Source: an uncultured Pseudomonadales bacterium
Lineage (GTDB): Bacteria; Pseudomonadota; Gammaproteobacteria; Pseudomonadales; Azotimanducaceae
Direction of reading: 5' to 3'
DNA length: 64,000 bases
Assembly: GCA_937921865.1 (NCBI GenBank)
Contig: CAKZWF010000061.1
Coordinates: forward strand, 1 to 64,000
The notes under the pieces are model-generated. The model saw only the letters and a program-made list of their open reading frames with translations. It made no database searches and was not told the origin of the DNA. Of this stretch, positions 36,764 through 45,905 are shown piece by piece; positions within the stretch are counted from its first letter, which is position 1; each line of letters starts with the position of its first letter. A program made the translations under genes and the position numbers.

Positions 36764-38296
36764 TCAGACATTTTCCACAGCGATGCGTTCCGCTATTTTG
36801 CCTGACCAGATCTTCGGCCCTTCCCGGTGCACTGATTGTCCGGTCGAATCTACTGCGACAGTCACCGGCATATCCACCACCTCGAATTCATGAATGGCTT
36901 CCATACCGAGTTCGGGAAACGCGATCACGGTGCTCTTGGTGATCGCTTTCGCAACCAGATAAGCGGCCCCACCCACGGCGATCATGTACACAGACTTATG
37001 ATCACGAATCGCATCAATAGCCGCGTCCCCTCTTTCAGCTTTACCCACCATGCCAAGAAGACCCGTTTCGGCCAGCAGCTGACGGGTGAACTTATCCATC
37101 CGGGTCGCCGTCGTCGGACCCGCCGGGCCAATCACCTCGTCACGTACAGGATCAACCGGGCCGACGTAGTAGATCACCCGGTTTTTGAAATCAACTGGCA
37201 ACTCTTCGCCGCGATTCATCAGATCAACAAGCTTCTTGTGCGCGGCGTCGCGACCCGTGAGCAGTTTTCCGGACAGCAGTACCGTATCGCCTGATTGCCA
37301 GGTCTGAACTTCTTCCGGAGTCAGGGTATCGAGGTTTACGCGGCGCACGTCAGCGCCCATGTCGAATTCGATATCCGGCCATTCGGACAGATCAGGCGGG
37401 GTAAAGGTCGCGGGCCCCGAACCATCCAGCGTGAAATGCACGTGCCGGGTCGCGCTGCAATTGGGAATAACCGCAACCGGTTTGTTGGCAGCGTGGGTCG
37501 GATATTCGCGAATCTTCACGTCAAGCACCGTGGTGAGACCACCCAGCCCCTGCGCGCCAATGCCCAGCGCGTTAACCTTATCGAACAGCTCCAGGCGCAT
37601 CTCTTCAAGATGATCAGACGCGCCACGGTCTTTCAGTTCATGGATATCGATCGGGTCCATCATCGATTCTTTGGCCAGCATCATGGCTTTTTCAGGCGTC
37701 CCGCCAATGCCGATACCCAACAGTCCGGGCGGACACCAGCCGGCACCCATGGTTGGAACCACGTCCAGGATCCAGTCGATGATGGAATCAGACGGATTGA
37801 GCATCGCAAACTTGGCTTTGGCTTCGCTGCCGCCACCTTTCGCCGCAACTTCAATGCTGACCTTGTCTCCAGGCACAACCTTGTAGTGTATGACCGCTGG
37901 GGTGTTGTCTTTGGTGTTGGTCCGCGCGCCATCCGGATCGCTGAGCACCGAGGCACGCAGAACATTGTCAGGATTCTGATAGCCGCGCCGCACGCCTTCG
38001 TTGATCATGTCATCAACTGACATCTGCGCATCCCAGACCACGTCCATGCCCACTTCTACGAAGGCAATGACGATTCCGGTGTCCTGGCAGATCGGCCGCT
38101 TACCCAGCGCGCACATCCGTGAATTCACGAGCACCTGCGTCAGCGCCGCTTTGGCGGCAGGTGACTCTTCCCGCTCATAGGCTTCGCGCATCCCGCGAAT
38201 GAAGTCCACCGGGTGATAGTAGGAGATGAACTGCAGCGCATCCGCTACGCTGGTGATCACGTCTTCCTGTTTGATTGCTGAGTTTTGAGCTGCCAT
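36764..38296 (-). CDS. fumA: Fumarate hydratase, class I ([4Fe-4S])
   Basis: 510 residues from ATG 38296; a TTG at 38317 is in frame, but the shorter form matches the ~507-residue pseudomonad enzymes. It interconverts fumarate and L-malate in the TCA cycle. Cysteines that should hold the iron-sulfur cluster are in RPICQDTGIV, PNCSATRHVHF and AGWCPPGLLGIGIGG. GKGGGSE-type and DNTPAVIHY motifs are present, and the C-terminal beta-type domain has PAGPTTATRMDKF and EAIHEFEVVDMPVTVAVDS. Being oxygen-sensitive, class I enzymes are usually paired with a class II FumC; none is in the window. Cytoplasmic. Confidence 0.96.
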   Translation of the reverse strand: MAAQNSAIKQEDVITSVADALQFISYYHPVDFIRGMREAYEREESPAAKAALTQVLVNSRMCALGKRPICQDTGIVIAFVEVGMDVVWDAQMSVDDMINEGVRRGYQNPDNVLRASVLSDPDGARTNTKDNTPAVIHYKVVPGDKVSIEVAAKGGGSEAKAKFAMLNPSDSIIDWILDVVPTMGAGWCPPGLLGIGIGGTPEKAMMLAKESMMDPIDIHELKDRGASDHLEEMRLELFDKVNALGIGAQGLGGLTTVLDVKIREYPTHAANKPVAVIPNCSATRHVHFTLDGSGPATFTPPDLSEWPDIEFDMGADVRRVNLDTLTPEEVQTWQSGDTVLLSGKLLTGRDAAHKKLVDLMNRGEELPVDFKNRVIYYVGPVDPVRDEVIGPAGPTTATRMDKFTRQLLAETGLLGMVGKAERGDAAIDAIRDHKSVYMIAVGGAAYLVAKAITKSTVIAFPELGMEAIHEFEVVDMPVTVAVDSTGQSVHREGPKIWSGKIAERIAVENV

Positions 38297-38404
38297 GAAT
38301 TCGTCTGAGATTGCCAAGATGGACCCGATTCTACCGCAGGTTGTCTCCCAGTGACGCCCATGTGAACATGCAGCGGCAATAAATCAGCTGCCGGAATTCC
38401 AACT

Positions 38405-39697
38405 ATGATCAAGACCCTTCTGCCCACCTTTTCGCTGCTGCTGATTCTCGCCGGCTGTGGGCAACCTGCCGAAACTGAAACGCCAGACCAGGGCGCAGCC
38501 CAATCCATGGCTCAACAGGAAACCGCTGCCGCAGCCGCAGCGCAGATCGACGCTCAGGCGCTGACTCAGAAGCTGCTGCTGATCGACACCCATATTGACG
38601 TGCCCTACCGACTCCATGACGAGTGGGAAGATGTCAGCATTGCCACCCCGGAGGGAGATTTCGACTATCCCCGCGCGGTCGCCGGCGGTCTTGATGCGAT
38701 GTTCATGTCGATCTATATACCCGCAGACGTAGACGCCCGCGGCGAAGCGACTGCATTTGCAGACGCGCTGATCGACTCGGTGGAACGCATCGTTGACGCC
38801 GCACCCGACAAGTTCTCGATAGCAACCTGCACCAGCGATATCGAGCAGCTGAAAGCAGACGGTCTGTTTGCAATGCCTCTGGGTATGGAAAACGGCGGAC
38901 CCATCGCCGGGGATTTTGAAACCCTGGCCAGATTCCGCGATCGCGGTATTCGCTACGTGACTCTGACCCACTCAAAGTCCAACCACATCTCCGACTCGTC
39001 ATACGATCTCAATGAACAGTGGCAGGGTCTGTCGGAATTCGGCAAAAGTCTGATTCCGGAAATGAACAGCCAGGGTGTCATGATTGACGTATCCCACATT
39101 TCTGATCGCGCTTACTGGCAGGTGCTGGAATTGACCCACACCCCGGTGATTGCCAGCCACTCCTCGCTTCGCCACTACACGCCTGGGTTCCAGCGCAATA
39201 TGACTGACGAGATGGTTGCCGCACTGACCGACAATGGTGGCGTGATCCAGATCAACTTCGGCAGCGGCTTTCTGACCAAAGCTGCTCGTGACTACGCGAA
39301 CGCTTCACAACAGGCATTTCTCCGCTTTCGGGCGGAGCAATCCATTACCGGTGACGATCCGCGATTGCTGGAATTCGCTGCCAGCTACCGCGCCGAGAAT
39401 CCCTACCCTTATGCCACCATTGACGATGTACTCAATCATATTGATCGCGCCGTGGAACTGGCCGGCATAGACCACGTCGGGATCGGCTCAGATTACGATG
39501 GTGTTGGCGACAGCCTGCCCGCAGGCCTCAAGGACGTCAGCGAGTTCCCGAATCTGACTGCGGGCCTGCTCGAACGGGGTTACAGCGAGGCGGACATCGA
39601 GAAAATCTACGGTGGCAATCTGATGCGGGTGTGGCGTGAAAACGAAGCCTATGCAGCCGCTGCAGGCAATCCGGCACAGTGTGTACTTGAAGGCTAG
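38405..39697 (+). CDS. Lipoprotein membrane dipeptidase, peptidase family M19
   Basis: 430 residues. The signal IKTLLPTFSLLLILAGC ends in a lipobox LAGC, so the mature protein is lipid-anchored. M19 zinc ligands are visible: IDTHIDVPYR (HxD), GMENGG with the bridging Glu, SHSS and R..TD motifs around residues 255-275, and HVGIGSDYDGVG with the final Asp. Renal-dipeptidase-like enzymes cleave dipeptides, including those with a D-residue or dehydro-amino acids. In bacteria they may recycle cell-wall or environmental peptides. Its neighbours do not indicate a pathway; the promoter region is shared with divergent fumA. Confidence 0.94.
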   Translation: MIKTLLPTFSLLLILAGCGQPAETETPDQGAAQSMAQQETAAAAAAQIDAQALTQKLLLIDTHIDVPYRLHDEWEDVSIATPEGDFDYPRAVAGGLDAMFMSIYIPADVDARGEATAFADALIDSVERIVDAAPDKFSIATCTSDIEQLKADGLFAMPLGMENGGPIAGDFETLARFRDRGIRYVTLTHSKSNHISDSSYDLNEQWQGLSEFGKSLIPEMNSQGVMIDVSHISDRAYWQVLELTHTPVIASHSSLRHYTPGFQRNMTDEMVAALTDNGGVIQINFGSGFLTKAARDYANASQQAFLRFRAEQSITGDDPRLLEFAASYRAENPYPYATIDDVLNHIDRAVELAGIDHVGIGSDYDGVGDSLPAGLKDVSEFPNLTAGLLERGYSEADIEKIYGGNLMRVWRENEAYAAAAGNPAQCVLEG

Positions 39698-39703
39698 GCT
39701 GCG

Positions 39704-40855
39704 CTAAGACAGGTAATCAATAAGCCTGCGTGTGAATTCGATGCCTTTATCAACCTGCTCGAGACTGATGTACTCGTCAGGTTGATGGGCCTGGTCAATG
39801 CTGCCCGGACCGCACATCACTACTGAGTAGCCAGCTTCCTGGAACTGCCCGGCCTCGGCGCCGTAAACCACCGAGGTCACAGAGTTCTGTCCAGTCAACC
39901 TTTTCGCCAGTTGCACGCTGGGAGAGCCCTCTTCAACACAGAACGACGGGACTTCCGCGTTCATCCTGAAATCGATGTTGGTATCCGGACAGATGCTGCG
40001 CATTTCCGGGAGCACTTCTTCGAGCGCAAATCTCTTGAACTCGTTGAAGTAATCGAGCGCTGACTCATCAGGCAGCGAACGGATATCGGTCACAAATTCG
40101 CAGTGGTGGGCCATAATGTTATGCGCAGTACCGCCATGCACAACACCACAGTGGAAAGACGTATGGGCTGGCTCAAACAGCGAACCTGCCGGTGCCCGTT
40201 CCGCGCACTGTCGCTGTTTGTCCCAGAGCCAGTTGATCAGTCGTCCCGCGATCATCACCGCTGATACCCCGCGATGCGGTTGACTCGAATGCGCTTCGCG
40301 ACCGGTGATCAGGGTATCGAAGTGAAAGATGCTTTTATGTGCAGTGACCACCTGCATTCCGGTGGGCTCCCCAACTATCACCGCTTCCGGTTCCGGCAAT
40401 TTGGACACCAGTTCGCGGATCATCTTCGGCGCTCCCAGACAGCCGACTTCTTCGTCGTATGACAGGGCGAAATGGATCGGCCGCTTCAGATTTTTCATCT
40501 CAGGAACGAGCGCCAGCGCAATCGCATAAAATGACTTCATGTCACAGGTGCCGCGCCCGAACAGCTTGCCGTCTTTCTCTACCAGGGTGAACGGATCGGT
40601 GCTCCAGTCCTGATCATCGATTGGCACAACGTCAGTATGGCCGCTGAGCACTACCCCGCCGCTAACCATCGGGCCAACGGTGGCGTAGAGATTGGCTTTT
40701 TCACCGGACCCGTTGGTCACCAGTTTGGCTTCAACGCCATGCGCAGCCAGATAAGCAGTCACATACTCAATCAGCGCCAGGTTCGAATCCCGGGAAACGG
40801 TCGGAATCTCCACCAGTGCACGGATCATTTCCTGTGGGGTTACTGCAGTACTCAT
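39704..40855 (-). CDS. argE: Acetylornithine deacetylase / M20 metallodeacylase
   Basis: 383 residues. The protein shows the M20 dinuclear zinc site: SGHTDVVP (His, Asp), GRGTCDMKSF (bridging Asp), DEEVGCLGAP (Glu-Glu pair), and a final His in GSIDQAHQPDEY. The dimerisation domain sits about residues 180-290. Closest known type is ArgE, which deacetylates N2-acetylornithine in linear arginine synthesis. The length and Cys of GRGTCDMK agree with ArgE rather than DapE. No other arg gene is adjacent, so another N-acyl amino acid is possible. It is convergent with the M19 dipeptidase (six bases between stops). Confidence 0.88.
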   Translation of the reverse strand: MSTAVTPQEMIRALVEIPTVSRDSNLALIEYVTAYLAAHGVEAKLVTNGSGEKANLYATVGPMVSGGVVLSGHTDVVPIDDQDWSTDPFTLVEKDGKLFGRGTCDMKSFYAIALALVPEMKNLKRPIHFALSYDEEVGCLGAPKMIRELVSKLPEPEAVIVGEPTGMQVVTAHKSIFHFDTLITGREAHSSQPHRGVSAVMIAGRLINWLWDKQRQCAERAPAGSLFEPAHTSFHCGVVHGGTAHNIMAHHCEFVTDIRSLPDESALDYFNEFKRFALEEVLPEMRSICPDTNIDFRMNAEVPSFCVEEGSPSVQLAKRLTGQNSVTSVVYGAEAGQFQEAGYSVVMCGPGSIDQAHQPDEYISLEQVDKGIEFTRRLIDYLS

Positions 40856-41075
40856 CGGCGCAGCATACCACTTCGGGATATCCGAATAGCCACGTTCGGT
40901 TTGTCCGTATATTCATCCGTCGTCGAAGCGAATATAAAGAGCCCCGCGTGCTGCCCACGAAGGATAATAGTCGCCGGGCGGGCAGTCCTGAGCAGCTGGC
41001 GTAAGACTTGCGGTCAGGACCGCGCTCGCTGGGAAGAAACCAGCGAAAAATTTGTCAATACAAGGAATATGGGAT

Positions 41076-41693
41076 ATGAGATTCGCACTACTGCTTGCCG
41101 CGGCAATGACGCTGGCAACATTTTCTGCACAGGTCAGCGCAGATGCTGGCGATTGGCTGGTTCGAGCCGGTATTACCAACATCGACCCGGATGACGACGG
41201 CGGCAGTCTCGACGGCACCAATTTAGATGTAACGGTTAAGTCTTCGGCAAGCATAAGCCTCGAAGGCACCTACATGATCACCAACAATATCGGTGTCGAA
41301 TTGCTCGCATCCTACCCATTCGAACATGACATCCAACTTGAAGGTGTCGGTAACATTGGTGACACCAAACACCTGCCACCAACGCTCAGCCTGCAGTGGC
41401 ACTTCACCCAGTTCGGCGCGTTCAAGCCCTATGTTGGCGTCGGCATTAACTATACCTATTTCTTTGAAGAGAATACCCGAGGTGCCCTCTCCGACTCCGA
41501 CCTGGATCTGGACGACTCCTGGGGAGCAGCATTTCAGGTCGGCGTTGACTACAACCTGACTGATAACTGGTTCATCAACGGCAACGTGCGCTACATCAAA
41601 ATCGAAACCGAAGCCGAAGTAGACGGCGCTAAGGTCAGTGACGTAACCATCGACCCCTGGCTGCTTGGCGCGCAAATCGGATACCGTTTCTAA
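41076..41693 (+). CDS. OmpW-family outer-membrane protein
   Basis: 205 residues from ATG 41076, with AAGGA nine bases before it; an upstream TTG is ignored. RFALLLAAAMTLATFSAQVSA is a signal peptide. The mature part has eight alternating hydrophobic strands ending in LGAQIGYRF, with the terminal Phe expected for BAM recognition. GDWLVRAGITNIDPDDD and LPPTLSLQWHF and FKPYVGVGINYTYF are OmpW signatures. OmpW forms a small eight-stranded barrel with a hydrophobic channel for small lipophilic molecules; its expression often follows iron, salt or oxygen. No regulator is adjacent. Confidence 0.93.
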   Translation: MRFALLLAAAMTLATFSAQVSADAGDWLVRAGITNIDPDDDGGSLDGTNLDVTVKSSASISLEGTYMITNNIGVELLASYPFEHDIQLEGVGNIGDTKHLPPTLSLQWHFTQFGAFKPYVGVGINYTYFFEENTRGALSDSDLDLDDSWGAAFQVGVDYNLTDNWFINGNVRYIKIETEAEVDGAKVSDVTIDPWLLGAQIGYRF

Positions 41694-41744
41694 GGATCTT
41701 CTTGAGCCACAGAACAGTCGGCTATCCTGTTCTAACGATTGACG

Positions 41745-41773
41745 CTGACGGCGAGGGTTCGACTCGCCGTCAG
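41745..41773. terminator. Perfect 11-bp hairpin between convergent genes
   Basis: CTGACGGCGAG (41745-41755) and CTCGCCGTCAG (41763-41773) pair exactly around a seven-base loop GGTTCGA. It lies 52 bases past the OmpW stop and overlaps the stop codon of the facing gene (41770-41772). Position suggests a bidirectional terminator or transcript-stabilising stem, although no T-run follows. The loop sequence equals the core of the repeats near 1.4 and 2.2 kb. Confidence 0.55.
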
Positions 41774-43479
41774 TGCAACATCTGGCTACCCGTGAGCGGC
41801 CTCTCTCGCTGCCTGAGTAACCACTGGCCGCTTTCATCCAGCTGAGCTTCCCCAAGCGCGCGCAGGATTTCCCTCTTCTCCCCAACATCCTCTGCACTTT
41901 CAAGCAGTCGCAGCGCATTGCTGAATATTCTATGGGTATAAGAAAACTGCAGAATCAACTCATGTTCGGCCGTCTTGTGAGCATAATTCTGACGCAGCGT
42001 AGCAATCAGCGGTAGCAGACCCATCAGAGCGACCAGCACGTTTGACCATGGCGGAACTATATCCCACTGGAAAAACGCCAGTATCAGCGCTACCGCGAGC
42101 AGCAGCAGATAGCTGGCGTAGCCAAGTGCAGAAGTGCGTCGATGACGATCGGCGCTTTCCCTGGTTTTGCGACCGTAGTAACTCAGCTGAGGTTTTACCC
42201 AGGCATCGATAACCAGATCGAGATCATCTTCGCTTTGATTGTGGGCACTGGCATCCGCGCTGCGCCCGGCATAACGCATGATATTGCGTATCCAGCCAAG
42301 CTCCAGATCCTGGCGTTTCAGAAAGCTGTCGTGGCTGAACCTGCTGGGGTTTGCCATCAGAACACCGGCGAGACTCCAGAAACACTGCACTCTCAAACCT
42401 TCAGCGAGAACTCTGTAATCGAGGTGTTTCCTGTTCCAGCCGCGCTTGCGGTCAACATAAGAAATCACCAGGACTGCAACCACGAACAGCAGATAAGGAT
42501 AAATCATCAATTCCTGTTCGGGCATGTCGGCATAAACAATAAAACACAGCCCGGCGAATACCATGCTCACAAACGCAGCTTTCAGCGACAGCACCGCAAA
42601 CTTCTGATAGCGCTGGGCAAGATGATCGACCTTCGCAAACAGCTCAGCAATTTCCCCGGAGCCGGGAGAGCACTGCGAGAGCTGCTCTGAATCGAGCAGC
42701 TGCTCGAAACCGTCACTATCCGCTGGTTTGGACAGATCTAATGAAAATTCGCCCATCCGCTGGAACACGACCTGATAACGCTCAGGCATGAATTGAGTTC
42801 TGGGCGTGATATCGTCACGCGTGCACCAGTATGTTTCACCAGGTTGTAATGGCGCAATCGGCGCTCCGTCTTCCTGACGTGAGCAGACAATGTGATAGAC
42901 CAGATCACTTTCATCTTCTGAAAAATCAATTGGCGTCCGCCGCTGACCTTCAGCCAGCAGTTCGATGACGTCATGCTGATGAAACTGGATAACATGCCCG
43001 GTTCCACCCGGCGCTGTTGAGGGTTTGCCGTCCCAGATGGCAAGCAGTATGTGGCTGTGCGCAGCCAGATAGGCACCCAGCTGCGCATACTGCTGGTCGC
43101 GCTGCAGTCCGGGTTTAGCAACGGAATCTGCCGACACACCTTCCAGCAGAGGCAATTCAACAACTTCGCTGTGTTCCATCAGCGAATGAAATTCGATCAG
43201 CGAATCACCGCTGAAATCACTCTGATAGATCTGCCGTGGCATCGGCAGCAGAACCACCGTGGGGATACCAAGCTCGTGCGCGACCTCTGCGGCGAGCCGA
43301 TCGGCACCTTCGGCCAGCGGTGTCATAATCAGCAACGGCAGCTGCGGGTAGCTGCGCTGCAGTTCAAGCAGGAAATCGCGCACCAGGCCTTTGATGACGC
43401 CGTATTCCTCAAGCACCAGATCGCGATGTCCGGTGACTCCGATCACCAGCGGTATCTCCACGGTGCCGACTCCAGTCAT
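41770..43479 (-). CDS. SLOG-like domain protein with four membrane helices (putative conflict-system effector)
   Basis: 569 residues from ATG 43479, directly after GGAGGGGGA. Residues about 8-180 look like a SLOG/DprA-type Rossmann nucleotide-sensor: GVTGHRD (14-20), LLIMTPLAEGADRLAAEVA (about 49-67), VVLLPMP, then DQQYAQLGAYLAAHSHILLAIWDGK and GGTG (158-161). A 100-residue middle region follows. Two membrane hairpins follow, 298-317/325-342 and 454-471/478-495, each flanked by charged helices, resembling SLATT-type two-TM effector modules. SLOG sensors joined to 2-TM domains were described as predicted immunity effectors that sense a nucleotide signal and perforate the membrane. No nucleotidyltransferase gene is adjacent. 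Domain calls are by eye. Confidence 0.75.
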   Translation of the reverse strand: MTGVGTVEIPLVIGVTGHRDLVLEEYGVIKGLVRDFLLELQRSYPQLPLLIMTPLAEGADRLAAEVAHELGIPTVVLLPMPRQIYQSDFSGDSLIEFHSLMEHSEVVELPLLEGVSADSVAKPGLQRDQQYAQLGAYLAAHSHILLAIWDGKPSTAPGGTGHVIQFHQHDVIELLAEGQRRTPIDFSEDESDLVYHIVCSRQEDGAPIAPLQPGETYWCTRDDITPRTQFMPERYQVVFQRMGEFSLDLSKPADSDGFEQLLDSEQLSQCSPGSGEIAELFAKVDHLAQRYQKFAVLSLKAAFVSMVFAGLCFIVYADMPEQELMIYPYLLFVVAVLVISYVDRKRGWNRKHLDYRVLAEGLRVQCFWSLAGVLMANPSRFSHDSFLKRQDLELGWIRNIMRYAGRSADASAHNQSEDDLDLVIDAWVKPQLSYYGRKTRESADRHRRTSALGYASYLLLLAVALILAFFQWDIVPPWSNVLVALMGLLPLIATLRQNYAHKTAEHELILQFSYTHRIFSNALRLLESAEDVGEKREILRALGEAQLDESGQWLLRQRERPLTGSQMLH

Positions 43480-43591
43480 CCGTCCCCCTCCCATGTTCTG
43501 ACTGCCTGCCGTACCCGGCTGACAGTACTGCCAACTGCCCCGTTAAGGTAATTCATCAGCACCGAGTCTGCCATCGCGTTACACTGCAGCC

Positions 43592-44272
43592 ATGTCCGAA
43601 AACAGTCAGACATCAGAAAACCGATCGGATCTGATCGACCAGCTGGTCGGCTCTTATCTGACCCTGCCGGTGCTGTTCAGCTGGCGTCAGGCAAAAGGTC
43701 TGCCGTTCCCCGACACCTTCAGTGGCGCCCGTCTGGAACTGAAGGGACTGGCCACTGCCTGGGTAAATCTGGAGCAGATAGTCTGGCGCGCGGACGAAGT
43801 GCGCTTTATCCATGGGCTGCCTGCTAGCATCAGGCTGAAGACGCCGAGCATCGAACTCGTCATTGGCCAGGCTGAGCTGGATCGCTGGCTTGGTCAGTTC
43901 CGTTTGCCCTACCGCCTGGAGCTGGCAGCAGACGGATTGATCGTTCACACCGAGCTGGCCGGATTCCCGCTGGCTCAGTTCGAAACCCGCCTCGAAGTTG
44001 TTGGCGGCTGGTTCGCACTCGAACCAAAGCGCGCGTCCATACTCGGAGTACCCAGTTATGTACCGTCGCTGTTCAAGTCTTATCTGCCGCTGCCGCCTCT
44101 GTCCAAAGAAACACGGCTGAGTAAAGTGACTCACAAGTCTGGACAACTGCGGCTGCGGTTCGCGATCGACGATTTCGATGAAGAGATCAGCCCCGGTCTG
44201 CTGCTACGCCTCAGGAAGCGTTTCTTTCCGGTGTTCGAGCAACTGTCCGGTTTACTCGGCTCAAAAGACTGA
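43592..44272 (+). CDS. Conserved hypothetical protein, possible LmeA/DUF2993-like lipid-binding fold
   Basis: 226 residues, divergent from the SLOG gene across 112 bases. No signal peptide or membrane helix. Composition alternates short beta-strand-like stretches (ARLELKGLATAWVNLEQIVW; PSIELVIGQAELDRWL; YRLELAADGLIVHTEL) with a C-terminal amphipathic helix rich in Arg/Leu. The run of LKTPSIELVIGQAELDRWL is reminiscent of DUF2993/LmeA phospholipid-binding proteins, but I cannot confirm this. Possibly a peripheral membrane protein. Its head-to-head position with the SLOG/membrane gene could mean joint regulation. Function unknown. Confidence 0.65.
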   Translation: MSENSQTSENRSDLIDQLVGSYLTLPVLFSWRQAKGLPFPDTFSGARLELKGLATAWVNLEQIVWRADEVRFIHGLPASIRLKTPSIELVIGQAELDRWLGQFRLPYRLELAADGLIVHTELAGFPLAQFETRLEVVGGWFALEPKRASILGVPSYVPSLFKSYLPLPPLSKETRLSKVTHKSGQLRLRFAIDDFDEEISPGLLLRLRKRFFPVFEQLSGLLGSKD

Positions 44273-44286
44273 TTGTCTAGCTGAAT

Positions 44287-45741
44287 TCAGCCCTCGCCAG
44301 CATCAGAACTGCCGGCAGGGTCAGGCAGATCACAGGCCATCCGCAACGCCTCATATGAAGACTGCAGACAATCCATGAAAAACTCCGGATCCGGCACCAT
44401 TTCCCGGCAGGCAGTGATGGTTATCATTATCCGACCGCAATAGCTGTATACCGGAAACATCAGGCCCATACCGTCATAAACAACACCCAGCCCGAAGTGT
44501 TGAACCAGCCTCGCTCCGCCGAAATACAGCGGAATCTGTGGTCCAGGCACGTTCGTCACCACACAGTTGAACGGCAGATTAAAACGATCCGCGAGACCGT
44601 ATTCTGTATAGAGACGTGTCGCCAACGCAGCAGTAGTCGACGGAATGAACTGGCTGTAATCCGTCATCAGTTTGGCACCCACCGCATTGGTCATGGCTTT
44701 TGATTGCGCCGCAACATGATGCACGGCCTCAAGCCGCTGCAGCGGGTCATCAATGTCTGTGCCGAGCGTGACAGTCATGGCCGCCACCCGGTTTCCGAGC
44801 GCACCCTGCTCGCTTTCGCTGCGTACCGATACCGGTGCCATCGCGATCACAGAGGTATCCGGCAACTCCAGTTTCGCTTCCAGGTATGCGCGCAGCGCGC
44901 CACCGATGATTGTCAGGACAACGTCGTTGACCGTCGCACCGTCGCAACAGTTTTTAATTGCCCGGACTTCCTTAAGATCGAATGCTCGACCTTCCACCAC
45001 TCGATGCGCGCTGACAGATCGGTTGAAGCGGGTCGCCGGTGGCTGCAGGTTGAGGTTGTCGAAACGCCTTTCCATAAAACCCTGACCCACTTTTCCTAAC
45101 GCCGGCACGGACTTGACCATTGCCTCAGCAAACCGGAATGGCTGGGTGAAATTGTGCAGCTGAGCACGAACCATGAGCTCTACCGGATTAGGTTCGGTCT
45201 CACCCACCCAGGGGCGCGATGGCGGAGCTTCAACAGGGTCTGGTTCCAGGTCGTGCAGCGCCTCAATGAGATCTACACCGGAAACCCCGTCAATGCAGGC
45301 ATGGTGGACTTTGCTGATGATGGCGTAACAGCCTTGCGGAAGACCGGGAATGCCGTCCAGACCTTCAACAACCGTAAATTCCCACAGCGGCTTGGTGAGG
45401 TCGAGCGGTCGTGACTGAAGCCTGGCTGCCTGGATACACAGTTGACGCCAGTCGCCAGGCTCCGGCAGGCGTATGTGCCGAACGTGAAACTCTAAATCGA
45501 AGTCCCGATCCTCGATCCAGTAAGGATGATCCAGATTGAACGGGACATGAACCAGTTTCTGGCGAAAGCTGCGCGCCAGGTGCAGGCGCTTTTCGATAGT
45601 CCGCAGGATGTCCTTGAAGCCGTGCTTGCCACTTCCCGGTACGGTAGACGGATCGTAGATCATGATGCTGCCGATATGCATCGGAGTCTTCGGCGTTTCG
45701 AAATACAGGAAAGAGGCATCCTGTGCGCTGAGTTGTTCCAT
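44287..45741 (-). CDS. Wax ester synthase / acyl-CoA:diacylglycerol acyltransferase (WS/DGAT)
   Basis: 484 residues from ATG 45741, eight bases after AGGA; ATG 45747 is too close to that site. The catalytic HHxxxDG motif is HHACIDG at 146-152. Other family features are LSAQDASFLYFETPKTPMHI at the N terminus, PLWEFTVVEGL, NDVVLTIIGGALRAYL and VTNVPGPQIPLYFGG. The enzyme joins an acyl-CoA to a fatty alcohol or diacylglycerol, making storage wax esters or triacylglycerol at the inner membrane. With the CoA ligase and dehydrogenases nearby it points to neutral-lipid turnover in this organism. No fatty acyl-CoA reductase is in the window. Confidence 0.94.
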   Translation of the reverse strand: MEQLSAQDASFLYFETPKTPMHIGSIMIYDPSTVPGSGKHGFKDILRTIEKRLHLARSFRQKLVHVPFNLDHPYWIEDRDFDLEFHVRHIRLPEPGDWRQLCIQAARLQSRPLDLTKPLWEFTVVEGLDGIPGLPQGCYAIISKVHHACIDGVSGVDLIEALHDLEPDPVEAPPSRPWVGETEPNPVELMVRAQLHNFTQPFRFAEAMVKSVPALGKVGQGFMERRFDNLNLQPPATRFNRSVSAHRVVEGRAFDLKEVRAIKNCCDGATVNDVVLTIIGGALRAYLEAKLELPDTSVIAMAPVSVRSESEQGALGNRVAAMTVTLGTDIDDPLQRLEAVHHVAAQSKAMTNAVGAKLMTDYSQFIPSTTAALATRLYTEYGLADRFNLPFNCVVTNVPGPQIPLYFGGARLVQHFGLGVVYDGMGLMFPVYSYCGRIMITITACREMVPDPEFFMDCLQSSYEALRMACDLPDPAGSSDAGEG

Positions 45742-45905
45742 CACCATGTTCCTGAGCAGATCTGTCGAGAATTATCAACTGCCACAGCTGATTCAACAAG
45801 CTGATTCACAATGTCCGGATCTCAGCTTGGCTCACTCGCAGTTGCCGAGCGATCTCGTGATGGTGATAGCATGTGCCAGAACCTCACCTGGTTACTGGAT
45901 CGCTT

